Shown here in pieces: positions 60,345 to 64,000 of a stretch of 64,000 nt of DNA (positions are counted from its first letter, which is position 1; every line of letters begins with the position of its first letter). Source of the stretch: Ottelia alismoides. Taxonomy: Eukaryota; Streptophyta; Magnoliopsida; Alismatales; Hydrocharitaceae. Position numbers and translations under genes: made by a program. The stretch covers positions 1 through 64,000 of the forward strand of contig JAZKJV010003123.1 in the NCBI GenBank assembly GCA_037367405.1. The letters are read 5' to 3'. Under the pieces are notes generated by a model that searched no databases, had not been told where the DNA came from, and was given only the letters and a program-made list of their open reading frames with translations.

Positions 60345-60455
60345 GTGTTTTTATTAGTTGTGCCCCTCTGAGATCTTGCAATTGCAGTTATGCCCTTCCT
60401 TTTTTAGGAATATCAGTATTTCTCTCGACTTTTTGGTGTTTTATCACTTGTGCCC

Positions 60456-60545
60456 CTCCGTTATTTTAACTGTCACTGAGTAGAACTTAACCATGGTTTA
60501 TTCAAACCATGGTGCAATTAAGAAGGGTATAATTGTCCAGACTTC
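60456..60545 (+). repeat. Direct repeat, copy 1 of the TIR-proximal segment
   Basis: GAACTTAACCATGGTTT...AAGAAGGGTATAATTGTCC. Copy 2 is at 61,262-61,347 with the same order (GAACTTAACCATGATTT...AAGAGGGGTATAACCGTCC). The G-rich minisatellite lies between the copies. Confidence 0.8.
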
Positions 60546-60814
60546 TTCTTCATCTTGTTCCTCCTCCATTTGTTTTTCTTCATTTCTCTTCTTAATTTCT
60601 CTCTCTTAGTTACACCTTCATGCATCTATCAAATCTCTAAAATTTTTGCATTTTCACGGATATATCACTCATTACGGATCAAATGATGAATCTCATTGAT
60701 TTTTTCGGTGAATTTTCATGAATCAATTAGTCAAAATTTTATCTTAACTTAACAAATAATGAAAGCCCTCCAGATTCAGCCCTTCCTCTCCAGGTTCTTT
60801 ACAACTGCAACAGA

Positions 60815-61230
60815 GGGGAGGAGCTCGGCGGATTGGGCAGAGGGGCTAGATGGGGAGGAGGTGGTGGTCGGTGGAGGAAAGGAGGAGCGGGATGGAGAGG
60901 AGGATGGCGTAAGAGGCAGGGGAAGGGGGAGGCGCGAGATGGAGAGGAGGATGGCGTAAGAGGCAGGGGAAGGGGGAGGCGGGGGGCGGTGGGGGTAGGG
61001 AGTGACCTGGACGCGGGGGCAGGAGGCAAGGTCGGGGGAGGCGCATGGGAAGGGAGGCGCGGTGACGGTGGGGGCATGGGGAGGCGCGAGGGATGAGGAG
61101 GTGCGGTGGCTGGAGGGCAGGGGGAGGGGGAGGCGAGGGGGCGACGTGGGCAGGGGGAGGGGGAGGCGAAGTGGGCTGGCAGGGGCAGGGGGAGGCATAG
61201 GGGAGGGGGAGGCGTGGGGGCGGCCCTTGA
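60815..61230 (+). repeat. G-rich minisatellite, including a 47-bp tandem repeat
   Basis: Nearly pure purine on the plus strand, built from GGGGGAGGC, GGAGAGGAGGATGGCG and GGCAGGGGAA units. One 47-bp unit is exactly repeated at 60,891 and 60,938. Many closely spaced G-runs could form G-quadruplexes. Long frames on both strands here (60,776-61,198 minus, P/S-rich; 60,759-61,333 plus, G/R/E-rich) come from the repeat and are not genes. Confidence 0.85.
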
Positions 61231-61482
61231 CTTCTTTCTATTCTATTACTTGTTCCTCTTCGTTACTTTAGTCGTCAATGAGTTGAACTTAACCATGATT
61301 TTGCAAAACATGGTGAGGTTAAGAGGGGTATAACCGTCCAAAAATTCCCCAGCTCCTCCTTCCATCAAGGAGCTCTGCCTCCATCTCTAACTCCTCATCA
61401 TCGAGGAGTGGTGTGCAGAACTCGCAGGTGCTATGGTCGAGGTCGACCTAGGGATTGAGTAGCAGCACTCCCGGAAGCTGCA

Positions 61483-61982
61483 TCAGCAAGAATGCCAGTT
61501 CTTCTTTGCACTGATCAACACAGACGTAATGATCCCGCAGTAGCCGAGGAGCTCGATGCAGGCGCTGAGGTATTGCAACCTGCTGAGGTGATGTTTGGGG
61601 ATGAGACCGAACCTGGCGAGCCAGACGAACTGCTCGAGGAAGTAGTAGGTGCCCTCGCCCACATAGGCAAGGAGGGAGAGGGAGAGGAGGAGGGGGAGAT
61701 GGGGGACAGGAGGGAGCGGAGGGAGTTGAGGTCCTGGAGGAACTTACCAAAAAGGAAGGCCTTGCGACTGAGGCTGATGATGGACTCGAAGGAGCGGAAG
61801 CGGGGGCCGAGCGGGGTTAGGGCAATGGAGTAGGATGTGAGGGCGAGCTTGGCGACGTAGCGGAAGATCTTGAGGAGCTTGTCCATGTTGTCGTGTCGGG
61901 TGAGGTATGCCTCCTGGTGGAGGAGGACGTCGCGCGCGTGATGAGAAAAGGGGGTGACGTCACCGTTGGAGGAGAAGGACAT
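61483..61982 (-). pseudogene. PEX11A: PEX11A-like peroxisome biogenesis gene, damaged
   Basis: PEX11 proteins sit in the peroxisomal membrane and drive its elongation and division. From ATG at 61,982 the frame has the PEX11 N-terminal region ([20 protein letters not shown], then [20 protein letters not shown]). In the pyrimidine-rich stretch near 61,690 the frame shifts by one base and continues [20 protein letters not shown] to ELLGYCG. There it jumps straight to the C-terminal end KKNWHSC and a TGA at 61,483-61,485. Intact PEX11A proteins have roughly 90 residues between these last two parts, so an internal stretch is missing. It is uninterrupted by introns. With one shift and one deletion it is unlikely to work. 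Confidence 0.75.
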
Positions 61983-62455
61983 GGGCGGAAGCGGAAGACA
62001 TGATGGTTTAGTGGTGTTCTTGGGGTGAGGAGGAGGATGAGGGGTGAGAAGGAGGAGGCCGCAGGCGGAGGAGTAGGAGAAGGTTTGGGGCGGAGGAGGC
62101 AAAGGCTAGGGGCGGGGGAGGAGGCTGCAAGCAGAGGGGTTAGGAAGAGGAGGATGATAGGGGTGAAGGAAGTGGAGGAGGCTTGGTGCGACAGAGAGGG
62201 AGGAGCAAGTTCGGGAAGAGGAGGAGGATGGGGGGAGGGAGCGGGTGAGGAAAAAGATCACCTAAACCCATTTTTTTCATTAATTCGCTTGTGTACCTAA
62301 AGTTAACGTCGGTTTGTATTATGGATGGGCAGCAACTAATTCGAATGGTACAAGTGATAGAATGGGAAGAAGTCGAGGGTACAATGATATTTCCGAAAAG
62401 GAAGGGGTATAACTAATATTGCAATATCTCGAAGGGCACAACTGATAAAAAATCC

Positions 62456-64000
62456 TATTTCTTTTGTAGTTTTAATTTTACGTGATTAATTCTCCTTTTT
62501 TTGGTAACGATAAAAATCAGCAAGCCGTGGAAGTTATGTTGTAACATTTTCAATTTAATTACTCAATATATGGGAGACTTTAAAGATTACATGGCATTTC
62601 ATGTTAGGAATGTAATTACATAGACGATATCAAATCCTTTTCATTATCGAATCCAACATTATTGGATACCATTATCAAATGAAGATAAAATAAAATAAGA
62701 CATCAAAGTTAATTTATACTTGTCGTCAAACAGATAAATCGTGGGGCATTTCATATAAGGCTAGATGGTGGTCTTTTCATGCACTCATGTCTTCAACCAC
62801 TTGTTTTGTTCCATAACTCATACGATGATTTGAGAGAGTTGTAAACAATTGTCTCTATTTGTCTTATTCAACATATGGGCCTTCATATACTCAAGAGCAT
62901 GTAGAACATGTTGCATTTCATCGATGGCCTCTCCATCGTTGGAATCAATGACCTATGTATTCCTTGTATCTGCAAATATACAAATGATACACCTTCATAA
63001 AAATATATTTGAAGATAGTATGCCATGTATAAAACAAATGAAGCCACGTAATACCTCATTATGATATTTTAAAACAATCGGTAAAATAGATAAAACATTA
63101 AAGATGCATTAAAAGTAGATGGATTTACAGTGCTTTATTGAAAGTGATATTATCTTATAAAAGATATGCTAGATATCACAAAATAAAATAAAGCACAAAC
63201 GAAACGACAACGTAAAGTGATTTATATAAGTTTAATTGACCAAAGGATTACATCATATGCCAAGGCTTTTCCTACTTAGAACTTATGAAGTCCCATTTTC
63301 AGAATTACTTTGAAGTGTAACATGAACTGCACTTATAAATTGAGAACGCATCTCTCCAAATGATTTTTCATCACCTTGGGATGAAAGGCCTTCATGCAAT
63401 GAAGCCTTCAAAAATAGAATGGAAATGAGAAGGACAAAGTGATAAAATCACATACGGATGATGAATAAAGATTGGTTGATATTTAAGATACTCTTTTGAA
63501 GTAGAGTTTCAAGAAGGATCTTCTTATAATTAAAGTCACTAATATATGACATGAAAAATGTGCGAGTTGAGTTGTTTTGTTCAAGGTACCTTAGGGGTCC
63601 TTTTATACGTGTAGATGACCATCCAAAATAACAAAAAGTTTCAATATAATAATATTAAAGATCTAATGAACGATCCCTAATAGTTTAAAATGTATTTAGA
63701 TATAAAAATGAAGCATATGGACGAGTGTGTAATCAATGATAAAATGTGTATTGATGCATGTATAATCGTCGACAATGTCTATATGATACATAAAATTAAT
63801 TAAGTGATAATAATAAGATATTATCATGTCAATGAAGTATGGTCAACTACTAATATCAAAACAAGAAAGATATGCAAGCAAGTAATATGAATTTACGTGG
63901 GCTAGCCTTGAGAGAGGTAGCGACGCAGAGGTTAGCAAGAAGTCAAAGGCTATCATCACTGATGATATTTGCAATGGCATTTTTGAGAGATAAATAGATG
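62456..64000. other. No supported gene or repeat
   Basis: AT-rich DNA. On the minus strand a short stretch at about 62,855-62,965 reads like coding sequence (an amphipathic EAIDEMQHVLHALEYMKAHM segment), preceded by a TTTGCAG acceptor-like site. It is too short to assign and has no visible continuation. Confidence 0.25.

Larger units (their letters stand above)
60345..62455. mobile_element. Candidate Pack-MULE enclosing a PEX11A-like sequence
   Basis: The left 130 bp (GTTTTTATTAGTTGTGCCCC, then GAGATCTTGCAATTGCAGTT, then TATCACTTGTGCCCCTCCG) reappear inverted at 62,325-62,455 in the same order with about 70-75% identity by eye. These are long degenerate terminal inverted repeats of Mutator type. 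The flanks TATTTTCTA (60,336-60,344) and TATTTCTTT (62,456-62,464) could be a decayed 9-bp duplication but match only 6 of 9. The interior is far more GC-rich than the neighbourhood and holds a PEX11A-like sequence but no transposase. A second, direct partial copy of the left end is at 61,245-61,350, so the structure may be nested. Confidence 0.6.

Noticed and set aside
60776..61198. Proline/serine-rich minus-strand ORF of 140 codons
   Set aside because: It is the complement of the G-rich minisatellite. All six frames are open because the repeat lacks stops.
61483..61982. PEX11A as an intact working gene
   Set aside because: It needs a frame change near 61,690 and lacks about 90 residues between the ELLGYCG block and the C-terminal KKNWHSC.

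Overview
This is repeat-rich nuclear DNA from a flowering plant. The evidence is nested LTR retrotransposons of both superfamilies, hAT- and Mutator-type DNA transposons, a decayed non-LTR element, and a spliced plant-specific gene (DUF868). The DUF868 gene has a very GC-rich first exon in AT-rich surroundings, which hints at a monocot, but the species cannot be named from the sequence. Most of the window is transposable-element sequence of several ages. Only one gene looks intact.

Layout. 1-9,758: three LTRs of one Ty3/gypsy-like family (called family W here; LTRs 3.6-3.9 kb). Two are on the plus strand and one on the minus, and the latter still has its polypurine tract and a tRNA-Asp-type primer-binding site. 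Two foldback MITEs sit inside these LTRs. 9,770-17,793: a decayed copia RT/RNase H region, a long LTR-like block on the minus strand, a PIF/Harbinger transposase tail with local duplications, and a CACTA-like end. 17,976-19,666: a 1.69-kb hAT element with a perfect 8-bp target duplication and exon-like pieces inside. 19.7-26 kb: mostly unassignable AT-rich DNA with one LTR-like block. 26-32 kb and 45.1-47.9 kb: an old minus-strand relative of family W.

That old element is split by the centrepiece, a 13,042-bp family-W element (32,074-45,115). Its two 3,655-bp LTRs are nearly identical, it is flanked by ATAAT/ATAAT, and it has a perfect 18-nt tRNA-Asp primer site. It encodes a Gag-like protein and a long acidic protein but no protease, RT, RNase H or integrase that I can find. 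Its 3' untranslated part carries a row of near-perfect hairpins, each ending in a copy of the polypurine-tract motif. The older relative has the same device.

48.1-54.0 kb: a 5'-truncated Tork-like copia element whose RT frame is split by a 3.9-kb solo LTR of family W. 54,452-54,887: a hAT MITE with perfect 8-bp target duplications. 55.8-57.4 kb: the 3' half of a non-LTR retroelement whose C-terminus looks like a restriction-like endonuclease. 58,353-59,763: the DUF868 gene (two coding exons, 299 aa). 60,345-62,455: a segment with long degenerate terminal inverted repeats that encloses a damaged PEX11A-like (peroxisome biogenesis) sequence and a G-rich minisatellite, i.e. a candidate Pack-MULE. 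The last 1.5 kb holds nothing I can identify.

The elements interact mainly by nesting. The young gag-only element landed inside an open frame of an older relative, and a solo LTR landed inside a copia RT frame. Because it lacks pol, the young element must have been mobilised by enzymes supplied in trans.
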